From positions 186,001 to 250,000 of the forward strand of contig NZ_JAFBEX010000003.1 in assembly GCF_016908975.1 (NCBI RefSeq): a stretch of 64,000 bases of DNA, given 5' to 3'. The stretch is from Neobacillus cucumis. GTDB lineage: Bacteria > Bacillota > Bacilli > Bacillales > Cytobacillaceae. Shown in pieces: positions 47,729-57,683 of this stretch. The notes beneath the pieces were generated by a model. The model was not told the DNA's origin, searched no databases, and was given only the letters and a program-made list of their open reading frames with translations. Positions within the stretch are counted from its first letter, which is position 1, and every line of letters begins with the position of its first letter. The position numbers and the translations under genes were made by a program.

Positions 47729-48112
47729 TCAAGAAAATTGCTTCAAAACATAAGGCAAGAAAATTACTAAACCTACAATCACTGATAAAACAGCATAAAC
47801 AAAAACTGCTCCTGCAGCCATGTCCTTGGCCTGTTTAGCAAGAGGATGGTATTCTGTTGTTACTAAATCAACAACTCGTTCAATTGCCGAATTGATAAGT
47901 TCAAGGGCAAACATTCCCCCAATCAAAAAAAGAACGATGATCCACTCCATTTTGGATATGGAAAAAAAGAACGAAAAAAATAATACAAGAAGGGAACTGA
48001 TAAAATGGAAACGCATATTTCTTTCATTTTTAATAGCGGTGAGGATACCGATTACAGCAAAAGAAAATGATTTTAATATGGAGAATCGTTTGCCTTTATC
48101 GTGTGAGTCCAT
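47729..48112 (-). CDS. dgkA: Undecaprenol kinase / diacylglycerol kinase family DgkA
   Basis: The 127-residue membrane protein has three hydrophobic segments and the DgkA signature [15 protein letters not shown] with the catalytic Glu and Asn. In Gram-positives this enzyme phosphorylates undecaprenol, feeding lipid carrier for wall synthesis. It starts inside the end of ybeY (17-base overlap). Confidence 0.94.
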   Translation of the reverse strand: MDSHDKGKRFSILKSFSFAVIGILTAIKNERNMRFHFISSLLVLFFSFFFSISKMEWIIVLFLIGGMFALELINSAIERVVDLVTTEYHPLAKQAKDMAAGAVFVYAVLSVIVGLVIFLPYVLKQFS

Positions 48113-48566
48113 ATTCGTTTAAAATTTCCTTTTGCAAAGTGAACATTTCCTTCTCGTCTTCCTCTGTCATGTGATCATAACCTAATAGATGAAGGAATCC
48201 ATGTACCGCTAAAAACCCAAGCTCTCGCTCAAAAGAATGTCCATAATCCTCTGCTTGCTCCTTGGCTCTTGGAATAGAAATAATAATATCACCTAAGACG
48301 CGCGGCATGTCCATTCCTGATAATTCTACCTCTCCCTCTCCCAACTCTTCCATAGCAAAAGAAATGACATCCGTTGGGGCGTCTTTATCACGATAATCTC
48401 GGTTAATCTCCTGAATTCTTTGATTCGACACAAACGTAATAGAAACCTCACTATGTTCTTCGATTTGTTGTTTTTTGGCAGCAAAATGAACCAATCGCTC
48501 AATATTTAGCATTTGCTGCTCTGTCAATTCATTGGTTTCATCCACACTATCAATAAGCAATGTCAT
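48096..48566 (-). CDS. ybeY: Endoribonuclease YbeY
   Basis: The 156-residue metalloprotein has the H-x3-H-x5-H zinc motif in [12 protein letters not shown]. It takes part in 16S rRNA 3' maturation and quality control. GGAGAAGC lies directly before the ATG. It overlaps pgpH by 17 bases and dgkA by 17, so three genes are translationally linked. Confidence 0.96.
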   Translation of the reverse strand: MTLLIDSVDETNELTEQQMLNIERLVHFAAKKQQIEEHSEVSITFVSNQRIQEINRDYRDKDAPTDVISFAMEELGEGEVELSGMDMPRVLGDIIISIPRAKEQAEDYGHSFERELGFLAVHGFLHLLGYDHMTEEDEKEMFTLQKEILNEYGLTR

Positions 48567-50739
48567 GCTTCTCCACCTGCTTTGTCTTTGTTAATTCTGG
48601 ATATTCGATTCTAGAATGAAATATTCCCTTAACCGTCTCACATAATGTATGGGAAACAGCTTCGATTTCTTTCATCGTAATATCACATTCGTTTAATTGC
48701 CCATCCTCTAAGCGCTCTGCCACGATTTTTTTTACGAGTGATTCAATTAATTCCGGTGTTGGTTTTGTTAAGGAGCGTACAGCGGCTTCAACACTGTCCG
48801 CAATGCCAACAATAGCTGACTCTTTTGTTTGAGCTTTAGGGCCAGGATAACGAAAGTCGTTTTCTTTAATATCTGACTCACTCTGCAATGCTTTATGATA
48901 AAAGAATTTTAAAAATGTGGTTCCATGATGCTGTTCGGCAATATCAATAATTTCTTTAGGCATATGGTAGTTCTTTAAAATAGCAGCCCCATCAATTACG
49001 TGAGAAATAATAATAGTTGCACTTTTATCAGGCGGCAGCTTGTCATGTGGGTTATCATGATGCAACTGATTTTCAATAAAAAAGTTCGGCCGTTTGGTTT
49101 TACCAATATCATGATAATAGCTTCCGACTCTAGCCAAAAGCCCGTTTGCTCCGATTGCTTCACAGGCTGACTCCGCTAAATTGGCAACCATTATGCTATG
49201 GTGATAGGTACCTGGAGCTTCCATTAAAATCTTTCTTAGGAGCGGGTGGTTTGGATTGGATAGTTCAATCAACCTAATGGTCGAAAGTATTCCAAAGCTA
49301 GCTTCAAAGAAAGGCAATAATCCAATTGTCAACACAACTGAGCTGATTCCTGAGACAAGTGCGGTTATGAAATAATAACCGTACTCGATTCCAGAATACT
49401 GACCATTGGGCAGAAGTATTAACGCCGCAATGGTTAACACATTTACTATGGTCGAAAAACTGCCAGCTTGTAAAATTTTTGAACGGCGTTGTTGATTGTT
49501 CAAGAAAAGAATGGCTGCAATCCCGCTAAAAAGGATATAGATTCCTACAGAATAATTAAGTGTACCAGTAATTCCTTCGTTGAACAAAATACTTCCGAAG
49601 ACAGCCATAAATAGGCAATTGTATATCGCCAATTTTTCATCAATCAGTAATTTTATTAACATACAGCTCATAGCGGCTGGAAAAATATAGCCGATACCCT
49701 CAAAATTAAATATTTGCAGTAAACTAATAATTTTCATAATCATAATAGATATAAGGAAAATTATCCCATATATCAATAGATAGGTCTGCCTTTTTTCTGG
49801 GAACCACTTCATTTGATAAAAATAGTAATAAATAGCCGAGAGGATTATGGTAATTAACACTACTAAACCGATTAAAGGTTTATAGGAATACTGATTATTA
49901 ATGAGTCCTACCAGCTTTAATTGGCGATAAATATCTTGATTAATTAATTCTCCTTCTTCAGCAATAATTTGTCCTTGAAGAATTTTTACTGGCTCGACAT
50001 TTTCTGCTGCCTGTTGTCTAAGTTCTTCTGTTGCATTAGAGTCATAAAACTCATTTTGGATGACCGCATATCTGCCCAATTCAATTGCAGCTAATCTTAA
50101 TTGATCATTTAAGGTGGTATACTTTAATTCTTCCTCTACCCTTTTTTTAGCATTTTCCACTTCATCAGCAGAGATTCGATTGGTCATCACATTATTGATT
50201 GCCGTAACGGTTAAATCCTTAGCGATAGAAAGCTCGTCATTATCAGCATGAATCAGAGCAGAGAAGACTTGATTGGAAAGATCTTTCGATACACTAGATG
50301 TTAATTTAGCTTTTAGCATCGACTCTTTATCATCATCACTCGGTTCACCTCTGGTTGTACTGTTCTCATTAGCTGCTTCTTCCTGCTTTTTGATATCATC
50401 TTGAATATCATCATTAACCTGAATAGCCGCTTGAAAAATAGACGTAATTAAATCAACCCGGTTTTGTGCATATTCATTTTTCAAAGAATATACAGGCTGA
50501 ACCTGATTAATAGCATCTTTACGTTTATTTGCAGTACTTTCCTTATCCTCTACGGTTGCGGGAGACCGAATGGTATTTTCTGCAACTGAAAATAAACTTA
50601 ACTTCAGTTTTTCGGGTTTTACGTTACTGTACAACGATCCAATCAACATAAGCCCTAGAACAATAAAAAACAAAATTCGAAAAAAAGTAATATCAAGTAA
50701 TTTTCGTATCCGTATGAATTGCTGCTGTAGTGTATCCAA
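48550..50739 (-). CDS. pgpH: c-di-AMP phosphodiesterase PgpH (7TMR-HD)
   Basis: The protein has an N-terminal membrane segment, a large extracytoplasmic domain (about 40-265), seven hydrophobic segments (about 285-480) and a C-terminal HD phosphohydrolase domain ([38 protein letters not shown]). PgpH-type enzymes degrade the essential messenger c-di-AMP. I chose a TTG at 50739 because GGAGGG lies seven bases before it, giving 729 residues; the GTG six codons earlier is the other option. Confidence 0.93.
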   Translation of the reverse strand: MDTLQQQFIRIRKLLDITFFRILFFIVLGLMLIGSLYSNVKPEKLKLSLFSVAENTIRSPATVEDKESTANKRKDAINQVQPVYSLKNEYAQNRVDLITSIFQAAIQVNDDIQDDIKKQEEAANENSTTRGEPSDDDKESMLKAKLTSSVSKDLSNQVFSALIHADNDELSIAKDLTVTAINNVMTNRISADEVENAKKRVEEELKYTTLNDQLRLAAIELGRYAVIQNEFYDSNATEELRQQAAENVEPVKILQGQIIAEEGELINQDIYRQLKLVGLINNQYSYKPLIGLVVLITIILSAIYYYFYQMKWFPEKRQTYLLIYGIIFLISIMIMKIISLLQIFNFEGIGYIFPAAMSCMLIKLLIDEKLAIYNCLFMAVFGSILFNEGITGTLNYSVGIYILFSGIAAILFLNNQQRRSKILQAGSFSTIVNVLTIAALILLPNGQYSGIEYGYYFITALVSGISSVVLTIGLLPFFEASFGILSTIRLIELSNPNHPLLRKILMEAPGTYHHSIMVANLAESACEAIGANGLLARVGSYYHDIGKTKRPNFFIENQLHHDNPHDKLPPDKSATIIISHVIDGAAILKNYHMPKEIIDIAEQHHGTTFLKFFYHKALQSESDIKENDFRYPGPKAQTKESAIVGIADSVEAAVRSLTKPTPELIESLVKKIVAERLEDGQLNECDITMKEIEAVSHTLCETVKGIFHSRIEYPELTKTKQVEKHDIAY

Positions 50740-50879
50740 CAATATCCCTCCAGCCACGGCCCATCCATCTTGTGTTTAGCATTAGAATAACATAATACGA
50801 CCATAAAATGCACTTTATGTAAAATCATATCAGTTTTTCAGGAAAGTTTCATCCTAAATAGAACAAAATGTCAATAATG

Positions 50880-50911
50880 AAAAAAAGGGATAAACCGACA
50901 AGGTTTACCCC
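50880..50911 (-). terminator. Terminator of phoH
   Basis: GGGTAAACC pairs with GGTTTATCCC, followed by a T run on the minus strand. Confidence 0.8.
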
Positions 50912-50918
50912 CATTTGT

Positions 50919-51887
50919 TTAATGTTGATTTCCCTTCTTTTCATAGGCTTCAATAATTCTGCCAACAAGGGGATGACGAACAACATCACTTTGTTCTAAG
51001 AAGATGAATGAAATTCCGTTTACATTCTGCAGTATTTCCTCTGCAACAATCAAGCCAGATTTCGCACCTTTTGGTAAATCAACTTGTGTCTGGTCACCCG
51101 TAATGACCATTTTTGAACCAAAACCCAACCGCGTTAAGAACATTTTCATTTGTGCATGTGTAGTATTTTGCGCTTCATCTAAGATGACAAAAGCATCATC
51201 CAATGTTCGCCCTCTCATATACGCTAGGGGGGCAATTTCAATCGTTCCCCGTTCAATTAATCTTTGGGTATGCTCTGCCCCTAAAACATCATTTAGCGCA
51301 TCATAAAGGGGTCTTAAATAAGGGTCAACCTTTTCTTTTAAATCGCCTGGCAGGAAACCTAGACTTTCACCCGCTTCTACCGCGGGTCTCGTTAAAATGA
51401 TTCTGTTTACTTGTCCAGATTTAAGAGCGTTCACGGCCATTACTACAGCAAGATACGTTTTACCCGTTCCAGCAGGTCCAATTCCAAAGACCAAGTCCTT
51501 TTTCTTGATAGCTGTCACATACTGCCTTTGTCCCAATGTCTTAATTCTGATTGATTTCCCTTTAACATTCTTTCCTATTTCTTCCTCATATAAATTGACA
51601 AAATAGTCTAGGGTACCTTTTTGTGCCATTTGAATGGCATACAGAACGTCCCGTTGGCTAATATTTATGCCCTTTCGAATCACAAAAATTAATTTATCTA
51701 AGATTTCTCCAGCCATATGGGCCATTTCTTCATCACCAGAAAGGCTTACAGACTCTCCTCTGGTTATAATTGATACCCCTAGCTCTTCTTCAATGATTTT
51801 TAGGTTTTGATCAGAATTCCCAAGCAGAGTAATGGCTTCTGCCGGATTTTCTAGCTGTACATTAATCGTTGTCAATTTTTCTGTCAT
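50919..51887 (-). CDS. phoH: PhoH-family ATPase
   Basis: The 322-residue protein has an N-terminal KH-like part (SQRDVLYAIQMAQ region) and a P-loop ATPase domain with Walker A FGIGPAGTGKTYLA and Walker B FVILDEAQNT. PhoH proteins are RNA-linked ATPases often found beside ybeY. It overlaps yqfD by four bases. Confidence 0.92.
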   Translation of the reverse strand: MTEKLTTINVQLENPAEAITLLGNSDQNLKIIEEELGVSIITRGESVSLSGDEEMAHMAGEILDKLIFVIRKGINISQRDVLYAIQMAQKGTLDYFVNLYEEEIGKNVKGKSIRIKTLGQRQYVTAIKKKDLVFGIGPAGTGKTYLAVVMAVNALKSGQVNRIILTRPAVEAGESLGFLPGDLKEKVDPYLRPLYDALNDVLGAEHTQRLIERGTIEIAPLAYMRGRTLDDAFVILDEAQNTTHAQMKMFLTRLGFGSKMVITGDQTQVDLPKGAKSGLIVAEEILQNVNGISFIFLEQSDVVRHPLVGRIIEAYEKKGNQH

Positions 51888-53077
51888 TCAGGAGTCTCCT
51901 TGGTTATCGGTTGTCCGACTGCAATGTTTTCAATTATCTTAAAATGGATGTCTAGTATAACTTTACCATTTTCCATTGCCTTGTGTAAAATTTTTTCATC
52001 TTTTATCATAGCATCTTCATCTAAACTGCTTTTTATTTGTTTTTTTGCAAGTTCCAATGCTAACTTTTCTGCTTCACTCGTCGTATAGGTCCGTTCGTAC
52101 ACTTCCTTTTCACGAATAGTCTTATTAATATATGAAATAGGCAGCTCCCATTTTAAAAATCGTACTTTATGAACATTTTGTTCTATCTCATAATGTTTGA
52201 ATTTAGGTTTTCCGAATCCCCAGATAGGTACCTCTAATTTCCCAAAAACAAGAGAATGTTTTTGCTCTTCCTTGCCATTATATACGTTAAATTTACTTAC
52301 TAACGGAAGCTCTACATGGCTTTTGTACCATGTTTCTCCCCAAACTTCACCTTTTGCTGCTGTAAGTTCTGGTTTGTCTTCTTGACCAAATGCACCTGAA
52401 ACAAGTAATTGCCCTTTTTCAACATGATCATGAATATCAACCATCTTTTGACCATTTTCTATAAACATTTTATATATTATCGCCTTTTTCTTCGCGATTA
52501 GGTTTTGTGGTGATAAAATCTCAGGTTTTTTCGGCTCGTTTTTTTCAACTACTTGTAGGTGGTAGGTTGTCCCCTTTAACTCCACACCAACCCACGTTAA
52601 CGCCCCAATGTTATTGGTTAATTGTCTTTGAATACCCTCAACATTTTTCACAAAGAATTGTATATTGCCGATTTTTACCCCCATCTTGTCCAATTCTTTA
52701 CGAATTTGATATTCCGTCGCTGGTTTAGCCCCTTTTATTTGAATTCCCCAAATCATATTAGACAATAGAAAAATAATAAATATAAAGGCTGCGGCCCCAA
52801 TCATAAAGCCGCTGTTTTTCAACAATCTTTTTAGTAAAAATGGAATGCCGGTTCGCTGTAAAAAAGAAATATTGCATCCACTTTTTCTAGCAAACCTTCT
52901 GATTTTAAGGGCATCTTGGACCCGCATTTTGAATGTTATCGTTTCAGTTCCATGCCGCTTTACGTTCCAAATATGTAAACCATTTCTAATTAAAACATTA
53001 ATAAACCGCTCAAGACCTTTACCAGTAACTCTTACTGTAACTCTTCCATATAGAAATTCAATCCACTGGTTCTTCAT
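51884..53077 (-). CDS. yqfD: Sporulation protein YqfD
   Basis: The 397-residue protein starts MKNQWIEFLYGRVTVRVTGK, has one membrane segment near residues 88-110 and a large outer domain. It is a sporulation protein of the yqfC-yqfD pair, related to SpoIV proteins of the mother-cell forespore interface. It starts in the ATGA overlap with yqfC. Confidence 0.9.
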   Translation of the reverse strand: MKNQWIEFLYGRVTVRVTGKGLERFINVLIRNGLHIWNVKRHGTETITFKMRVQDALKIRRFARKSGCNISFLQRTGIPFLLKRLLKNSGFMIGAAAFIFIIFLLSNMIWGIQIKGAKPATEYQIRKELDKMGVKIGNIQFFVKNVEGIQRQLTNNIGALTWVGVELKGTTYHLQVVEKNEPKKPEILSPQNLIAKKKAIIYKMFIENGQKMVDIHDHVEKGQLLVSGAFGQEDKPELTAAKGEVWGETWYKSHVELPLVSKFNVYNGKEEQKHSLVFGKLEVPIWGFGKPKFKHYEIEQNVHKVRFLKWELPISYINKTIREKEVYERTYTTSEAEKLALELAKKQIKSSLDEDAMIKDEKILHKAMENGKVILDIHFKIIENIAVGQPITKETPE

Positions 53078-53376
53078 TTTGTTCCTCCCGCATTATCATT
53101 TATATAAATGACCTGATCGATCTTTCCTTCCAATAAAATTTCTTCAGGTAAGATGGTCTTTATGACAAATCCCTTGCCTTTAATAAGTAATTGTCCTTGT
53201 TTTAACAGTAATCGGAGTTCCTTATCTGTAAATGCCAGCAGCCCGCGGTGATTTTCCACATAAATATGGATTTGTCCAATCATGGTAATTCGAGGCAGAT
53301 CCATTATGACATCTTGAGGAAGATCCATTTTATTAGCCATCCAATTTCGAACCCGTTGGCCCCATTTTTTTGCCAT
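53074..53376 (-). CDS. yqfC: Sporulation protein YqfC (YabP-related)
   Basis: The 100-residue beta-rich protein belongs to the YabP/YqfC family. The ATG follows directly after a perfect hairpin and T run. Its likely Shine-Dalgarno (AAAGGGGG) lies in the hairpin's 3' arm. It overlaps yqfD by four bases. Confidence 0.9.
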   Translation of the reverse strand: MAKKWGQRVRNWMANKMDLPQDVIMDLPRITMIGQIHIYVENHRGLLAFTDKELRLLLKQGQLLIKGKGFVIKTILPEEILLEGKIDQVIYINDNAGGTK

Positions 53377-53425
53377 AAAAAAGAACCCCCTTTCATCTCA
53401 TATTTATGAGATGAAAGGGGGTTCT
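53376..53425 (-). promoter_or_regulatory. Perfect hairpin that terminates yqfB and buries the yqfC ribosome site
   Basis: The arms 53382-53401 and 53406-53425 are exact complements over 20 bases with a four-base loop, followed by six Ts and at once the yqfC ATG. On the minus strand the 3' arm carries AAAGGGGG, the only Shine-Dalgarno for yqfC. Confidence 0.85.
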
Positions 53426-53453
53426 AGCACACCTTTTTCTAGTCGTTTTCAAT

Positions 53454-53894
53454 TCAATTGGAGCGTCCTTTAAATGTATAAGGCTTTTTTGAACGTGGTT
53501 CGCTAAGTATTTCCGACCAAATTATTCCATTCAAAACTGCCCTTTGATCCGAATCCTCTGTAGTAGGAAGATTGATTTCTTCATTGCTATTTATATTTTC
53601 AATATGTTTTCGTGCCGCTGACATTCCCAGTCTACTAGCCTCAGACTCTTGTCTTACTTGCAGGTATTCTGCTTCAAGCTTAGTTTGGTCACTTTGCAGT
53701 GGGGCTTGCTTCTTTTCTGTTTTTCTTGCTATTGTGTCTTTGGAAATATTGTCAGTCATTTCTTTAATCATTGTTTGAATATCTCCCAGGCGCTGGCTGG
53801 TAGGTTTTCCTTTTAATGGACGTTGATTATTTTTTGATTTGCGAAAAATTATTGAGATGACTCCTATAACAATCATTAATAAAATGGATTCCAA
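53454..53894 (-). CDS. yqfB: YqfB-like protein of unknown function
   Basis: The protein has an N-terminal hydrophobic segment (ILLMIVIGVISIIF) and a charged, helical rest with Gln/Lys-rich stretches; I do not recognise a domain. The GTG at 53903 overlaps a GGAGG site, so a TTG at 53894 with nine-base spacing is the better start. Position between yqfC and floA corresponds to B. subtilis yqfB. Confidence 0.7.
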   Translation of the reverse strand: MESILLMIVIGVISIIFRKSKNNQRPLKGKPTSQRLGDIQTMIKEMTDNISKDTIARKTEKKQAPLQSDQTKLEAEYLQVRQESEASRLGMSAARKHIENINSNEEINLPTTEDSDQRAVLNGIIWSEILSEPRSKKPYTFKGRSN

Positions 53895-53927
53895 ACCTTT
53901 CACCCTCCTTTTTTGACAAAGTGGGTT

Positions 53928-54923
53928 TTATTGCTCATTCTTTTTATCACCTGTCATTTTTCCAATGGACCCTCTCATATCAGTATCAGCGGAAATATTT
54001 TTAAAATTCATATAGTCCATCACACCAATATTACCTGATTTAAGCGCTTGCGCCATTGCAAGTGGTACTTCTGCTTCTGCTTCCACCACTTTTGCTCTCA
54101 TTTCTTGTACTTTTGCCTTCATTTCCTGCTCTTGAGCAACAGCCATGGCCCGGCGCTCTTCTGCTTTCGCCTGAGCAATTTTCTTATCTGCTTCAGCTTG
54201 CTCAGTCTGCAATTCCGCGCCTATATTTTTACCGATGTCGACATCCGCAATATCGATCGAAAGGATCTCAAAGGCAGTACCGGCATCAAGGCCCTTTGAC
54301 AAAACAGTTTGCGAGATTAAATCAGGATTTTCAAGAACTTTACTGTGACTATCTGACGAACCAATGGTGGAAACCACACCTTCACCGACCCGGGCTACAA
54401 CGGTTTCTTCCCCGGCACCTCCGACAAGACGCTCAATATTGGCACGAACGGTAATTCTGGCTTTTGCTTTAACTTCTATCCCATTCATCGCAACCCCTGC
54501 TATAAATGGTGTTTCAATTACCTTTGGGTTTACACTCATTTGCACTGCCTCTAAAACATCCCGGCCTGCAAGATCAATTGCAGCACAGCGTTCAAATGAT
54601 AACTCGATATTGGCTCTATGTGCTGCAATTAACGCATTGACAACACGATCAACATTTCCTCCGGCAAGATAGTGACTTTCAAGCTGATTGGTTGTGACAT
54701 TTAAACCTGCTTTATGGGCTTTAATAAGGGGATTTACAACCTTGCTAGGAGTTACACGTCTAAGCCTCATTCCAACTAACGTAAAAATACTAATCCGAAC
54801 TCCTGCAGCTAATGCCGAAATCCACAGCATGACTGGCACAAAGGATAATAAAATCCCTAAAAATATAAGGGCAATGATTACAACAACAATAATAAAAATA
54901 GCTCCTCCTGAAACATTTATCAT
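53928..54923 (-). CDS. floA: Flotillin-like protein FloA
   Basis: The 331-residue protein begins with a hydrophobic hairpin (about residues 8-50), then an SPFH-like region and a coiled-coil part rich in A/E/K ([20 protein letters not shown]). FloA scaffolds membrane microdomains. It follows nfeD by 21 bases, as flotillins usually accompany NfeD proteins. Confidence 0.95.
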   Translation of the reverse strand: MINVSGGAIFIIVVVIIALIFLGILLSFVPVMLWISALAAGVRISIFTLVGMRLRRVTPSKVVNPLIKAHKAGLNVTTNQLESHYLAGGNVDRVVNALIAAHRANIELSFERCAAIDLAGRDVLEAVQMSVNPKVIETPFIAGVAMNGIEVKAKARITVRANIERLVGGAGEETVVARVGEGVVSTIGSSDSHSKVLENPDLISQTVLSKGLDAGTAFEILSIDIADVDIGKNIGAELQTEQAEADKKIAQAKAEERRAMAVAQEQEMKAKVQEMRAKVVEAEAEVPLAMAQALKSGNIGVMDYMNFKNISADTDMRGSIGKMTGDKKNEQ

Positions 54924-54944
54924 TGATTAGTTCCCTCCTAACAT

Positions 54945-55580
54945 TTATTGTATTTCTCTAACAACAATACGGGCCCCTTCAACCTTTATCACTTTCACTT
55001 CTGCATTTTTTCCAATGAATCCACCTTCACTAACTGCATCAACACGTTCATTGTTAATAATAATGGTACCTGCGGGACGTAAGATGGTTAAAGTGCGGCC
55101 TTCCATCCCAAGAAGGTCAGTTCGGTTAATATTTGAAACATATCCGTCCTCTTTTCTAGCAGTTTCGGATAGTACCATCTTATTAAATAAAACTAGTTTC
55201 TTACCAAATGTCTTAATCATCAAAAAGAATACAAAAATAGAGACAGCAATCGCAATTAAAATAGAAACTCCAATTTGTAAAGCATTTTGACCAGCTAAAA
55301 AAAGACTTAAAATTAAAGCTGCCACACCAAGGGTACCTGCAATAGCACCAGGTAAAAAGAATTCCAAGAAAATAAGCAGAATTCCTGCAACAAATAGAAT
55401 AATCGTTCCATACCCTGCAAGTCCTGCTTGAAAGTGAACATAAAAGAATATTATCAGTGCAAAGACCCCTATAAATCCGGCAATCCCGATTTTAGCTGAA
55501 AAAAGCTCTATGACTATTCCGACTCCTGCAATGGTTAAAAGAACAGTTACTACAACTGGGTTTGTTAGAAATTCAACCAC
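54945..55580 (-). CDS. Short NfeD-family membrane protein
   Basis: The 211-residue protein has about four hydrophobic segments and a C-terminal OB-like NfeD domain (GMEGRTLTILRPAGTIIINN, VIKVEGARIVVRE). B. subtilis YqeZ, at this place, is roughly twice as long with an N-terminal ClpP-like protease domain. That domain is absent here and no remnant is visible upstream. The start is GTG at 55580 behind GGGGGGG. Confidence 0.88.
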   Translation of the reverse strand: MVEFLTNPVVVTVLLTIAGVGIVIELFSAKIGIAGFIGVFALIIFFYVHFQAGLAGYGTIILFVAGILLIFLEFFLPGAIAGTLGVAALILSLFLAGQNALQIGVSILIAIAVSIFVFFLMIKTFGKKLVLFNKMVLSETARKEDGYVSNINRTDLLGMEGRTLTILRPAGTIIINNERVDAVSEGGFIGKNAEVKVIKVEGARIVVREIQ

Positions 55581-55658
55581 ATAAGCCCCCCCTTTCTATT
55601 CAGTTCTTTCTGACTATATGTTTTACGTTTTAAGCCTTAAAAAGGTTTCATAATATGT

Positions 55659-55693
55659 AAAAAGACTGTAGGTATTAGAACCTGCAGTCTTTA
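55659..55693 (-). terminator. Terminator of yqeY
   Basis: AAAGACTGCAGGT pairs with ACCTACAGTCTTTTT on the minus strand. Confidence 0.88.
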
Positions 55694-55704
55694 TGTCAGA
55701 ATAC

Positions 55705-56151
55705 TTATGAAAGGTGTTGTTGTACAAATTTATTTACGAGTGAGCCATCTGCTTTACCTTTTACTTTAGGCATAATGGCAGCCATCACTTTTCCCATATC
55801 CGCTTTTGATGTTGCGCCGACTTCAGCGATTGTTTCTTTAACAATCTCTGACAGCTCCTCTTCAGAAAGCTGTTTCGGTAAATACAGTTCAAGATTCTCA
55901 AGTTCTGTACGCAATTTATCAACTAGGTCTTCACGACCAGCCTTATCAAATTCATGGAGGGAGTCTTTGCGTTGTTTTACTTCGCGAGAAAGGACCGTTA
56001 ACTCTGCATCTTCGGAAAGCTCTTGTGTACCGAGCTTAATCGCTTCATTTTGTAAAGAAGCTTTTACCATCCGAATCACTGAGAGTTTGTCTTTTTCCTT
56101 GTTTTTCATCGCTTGTTTCATATCATTGTTTAAACGCTCGAGAAGACTCAT
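55705..56151 (-). CDS. yqeY: GatB/YqeY-domain protein
   Basis: The 148-residue protein is a stand-alone YqeY domain like the tail of GatB, starting [20 protein letters not shown]. It may bind tRNA. It follows rpsU by 15 bases, and both share the promoter at 56397-56425. Confidence 0.92.
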   Translation of the reverse strand: MSLLERLNNDMKQAMKNKEKDKLSVIRMVKASLQNEAIKLGTQELSEDAELTVLSREVKQRKDSLHEFDKAGREDLVDKLRTELENLELYLPKQLSEEELSEIVKETIAEVGATSKADMGKVMAAIMPKVKGKADGSLVNKFVQQHLS

Positions 56152-56166
56152 GTATTACACCCTCTC

Positions 56167-56340
56167 TTAAAACTTACGTTTTCTTGCTGCTTCAGACTTT
56201 TTCTTACGTTTTACACTTGGTTTTTCATAAAATTCGCGCTTTCTTGCCTCTTGCAAAGTACCAGTTTTTGATACTGTACGTTTGAAGCGACGAAGAGCAT
56301 CTTCAAGCGATTCGTTTTTACGAACGACGGTTTTAGACAT
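56167..56340 (-). CDS. rpsU: Small-subunit ribosomal protein S21
   Basis: A 57-residue basic protein, [19 protein letters not shown] through to the Lys/Arg-rich tail, is a full S21. The ATG at 56340 follows GGAGGG. The longer upstream frame is an artefact. Confidence 0.97.
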   Translation of the reverse strand: MSKTVVRKNESLEDALRRFKRTVSKTGTLQEARKREFYEKPSVKRKKKSEAARKRKF

Positions 56341-56396
56341 TCTCTTTCCCTCCCTCCGAAACACAACACACTTACATTCAATCCATGTACCTTGCA

Positions 56397-56425
56397 ATTA
56401 TAATATAACCTTGAAACAAGGTCAA
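56397..56425 (-). promoter_or_regulatory. SigA-type promoter of rpsU-yqeY
   Basis: TTGACC and TATAAT are spaced exactly 17 bases on the minus strand. Confidence 0.82.
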
Positions 56426-56523
56426 CTTAATTTCATTTTTTATCTGAAACTTGTTTTCCCTGTCTAAAAAATTAGCATGTCCCTCCAAATAAAGCCATAG
56501 AATGAACGGAGGGGGCAGGTAGG

Positions 56524-57465
56524 ATGCTGTACATATTATTATTCATACTTTGTATATTAATATTTGTCTTTGGGATGATGATTATAAGGTTTGGGTTATT
56601 TAATTTATCTGCCAATAAATTAAAAACATGGTTAATTAAACTAACCAAAACACCGTTAAAAGGGATGTTAACCGGAACTTTTATCACCGCCCTTTTACAA
56701 AGCAGCTCGGCTGTAATGGTAATTACAATTGGGTTAATTTCAGCGAGAATTATGACCTTTCCACAATCGATTGGAATTATTCTCGGTACTAATATTGGGA
56801 CAACTTTTAAAACAGAACTAATTACATTTGATATTGACAGAATCCTGGTTCCTTTAGCTGTAAGTGGTGCACTGCTAATCCTATTCAAGAATAAAAAGGC
56901 GAGAAGTATCGGGATGCTGCTATTTGGGATCGCTTCTGTCTTCACTGCGATGAAAGGTTTTGAATTATTAGCAACTCCGCTTACGGGTCTGCCGATTATC
57001 AACAAATTTATTTTATCGATTAATGACAATGTTCCTTTAAGTCTGCTGACAGGGACGGTTATCACTGCCATAATCCAGTCCAGTACGGCCATGACAGGCA
57101 TTGCAATGGGGTTTTTAACTGCCGGTTTACTTCAGCTGGATGCGGGTATTGCGATTGTCTTAGGAGCTAACATAGGGACATGTATAACAGCTGTCATTGC
57201 ATCAATTGGAGGCGGTAAAGAATCTAGATTAGCAGCCTTTACTCATGTTTGGCTTAATGTATTTGGAGTATTATTATTTATCCCATTGATTCCAATTTTA
57301 TCAAACCATGCTTCACTGCTCGCCAGTGAAAAAGATATTCAACTAGCACATATAAGCGTCATTTTTAATGTTGCAACCTCATTAATAGTCCTACCATTTG
57401 CAACTCAATTTGGTGAAATGATTCTTTTTTTTCACGACCGTCCACCCAAAAAGCCGGTTTCCTAA
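56524..57465 (+). CDS. yqeW: Na/Pi-cotransporter family protein (YqeW-like)
   Basis: The 313-residue membrane protein has two inverted Na/Pi repeats with the signature QSSSAVMVITIG and QSSTAMTGIAMG, and a GANIG/GTNIG motif in each half. It may take up phosphate or a related anion with Na+. It runs opposite to rpsU, and its own promoter lies in the divergent gap. Confidence 0.9.
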   Translation: MLYILLFILCILIFVFGMMIIRFGLFNLSANKLKTWLIKLTKTPLKGMLTGTFITALLQSSSAVMVITIGLISARIMTFPQSIGIILGTNIGTTFKTELITFDIDRILVPLAVSGALLILFKNKKARSIGMLLFGIASVFTAMKGFELLATPLTGLPIINKFILSINDNVPLSLLTGTVITAIIQSSTAMTGIAMGFLTAGLLQLDAGIAIVLGANIGTCITAVIASIGGGKESRLAAFTHVWLNVFGVLLFIPLIPILSNHASLLASEKDIQLAHISVIFNVATSLIVLPFATQFGEMILFFHDRPPKKPVS

Positions 57466-57493
57466 AAATCTCTGTTATTTTTTATAATCCAAT

Positions 57494-57522
57494 AAAAAAA
57501 GGACCAGTTAGGTCCTTTTTTT
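57494..57522 (+). terminator. Terminator of yqeW
   Basis: AAAAAAAGGACC pairs with GGTCCTTTTTTT. Confidence 0.88.
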
Positions 57523-57529
57523 AAATTAT

Positions 57530-57682
57530 AAGAAAGTATAAAATTTGACTTCGAGAATTGTCCAGCTCCAGCGCCTAGCCCCTCGAGGTCTTAAGTCACT
57601 CCCAAAAGGAAGGCAAAAAGCGCCTTCCTTTTGAGAGCGTCTTAAGCTTGTCGGGGCTGATCAAGGCGCTTGCGCTTTTCTT
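57530..57682 (-). repeat. Dispersed intergenic repeat, family A, copy 6 (opposite orientation)
   Basis: Read on the minus strand it starts AAAAGCGCAAGCGCC and ends GGACAATTCTCGAAGTC. Outer helix AGCCCC/GGGGCT; central hairpin CTCAAAAGGAAGGC with its complement. Lies in the convergent gap between yqeW and mtaB. Confidence 0.88.
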
Positions 57683-57683
57683 A

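Noticed and set aside
54048-54672. Plus-strand frames opposite floA
   Set aside because: Antisense shadows of a long real gene without ribosome sites.
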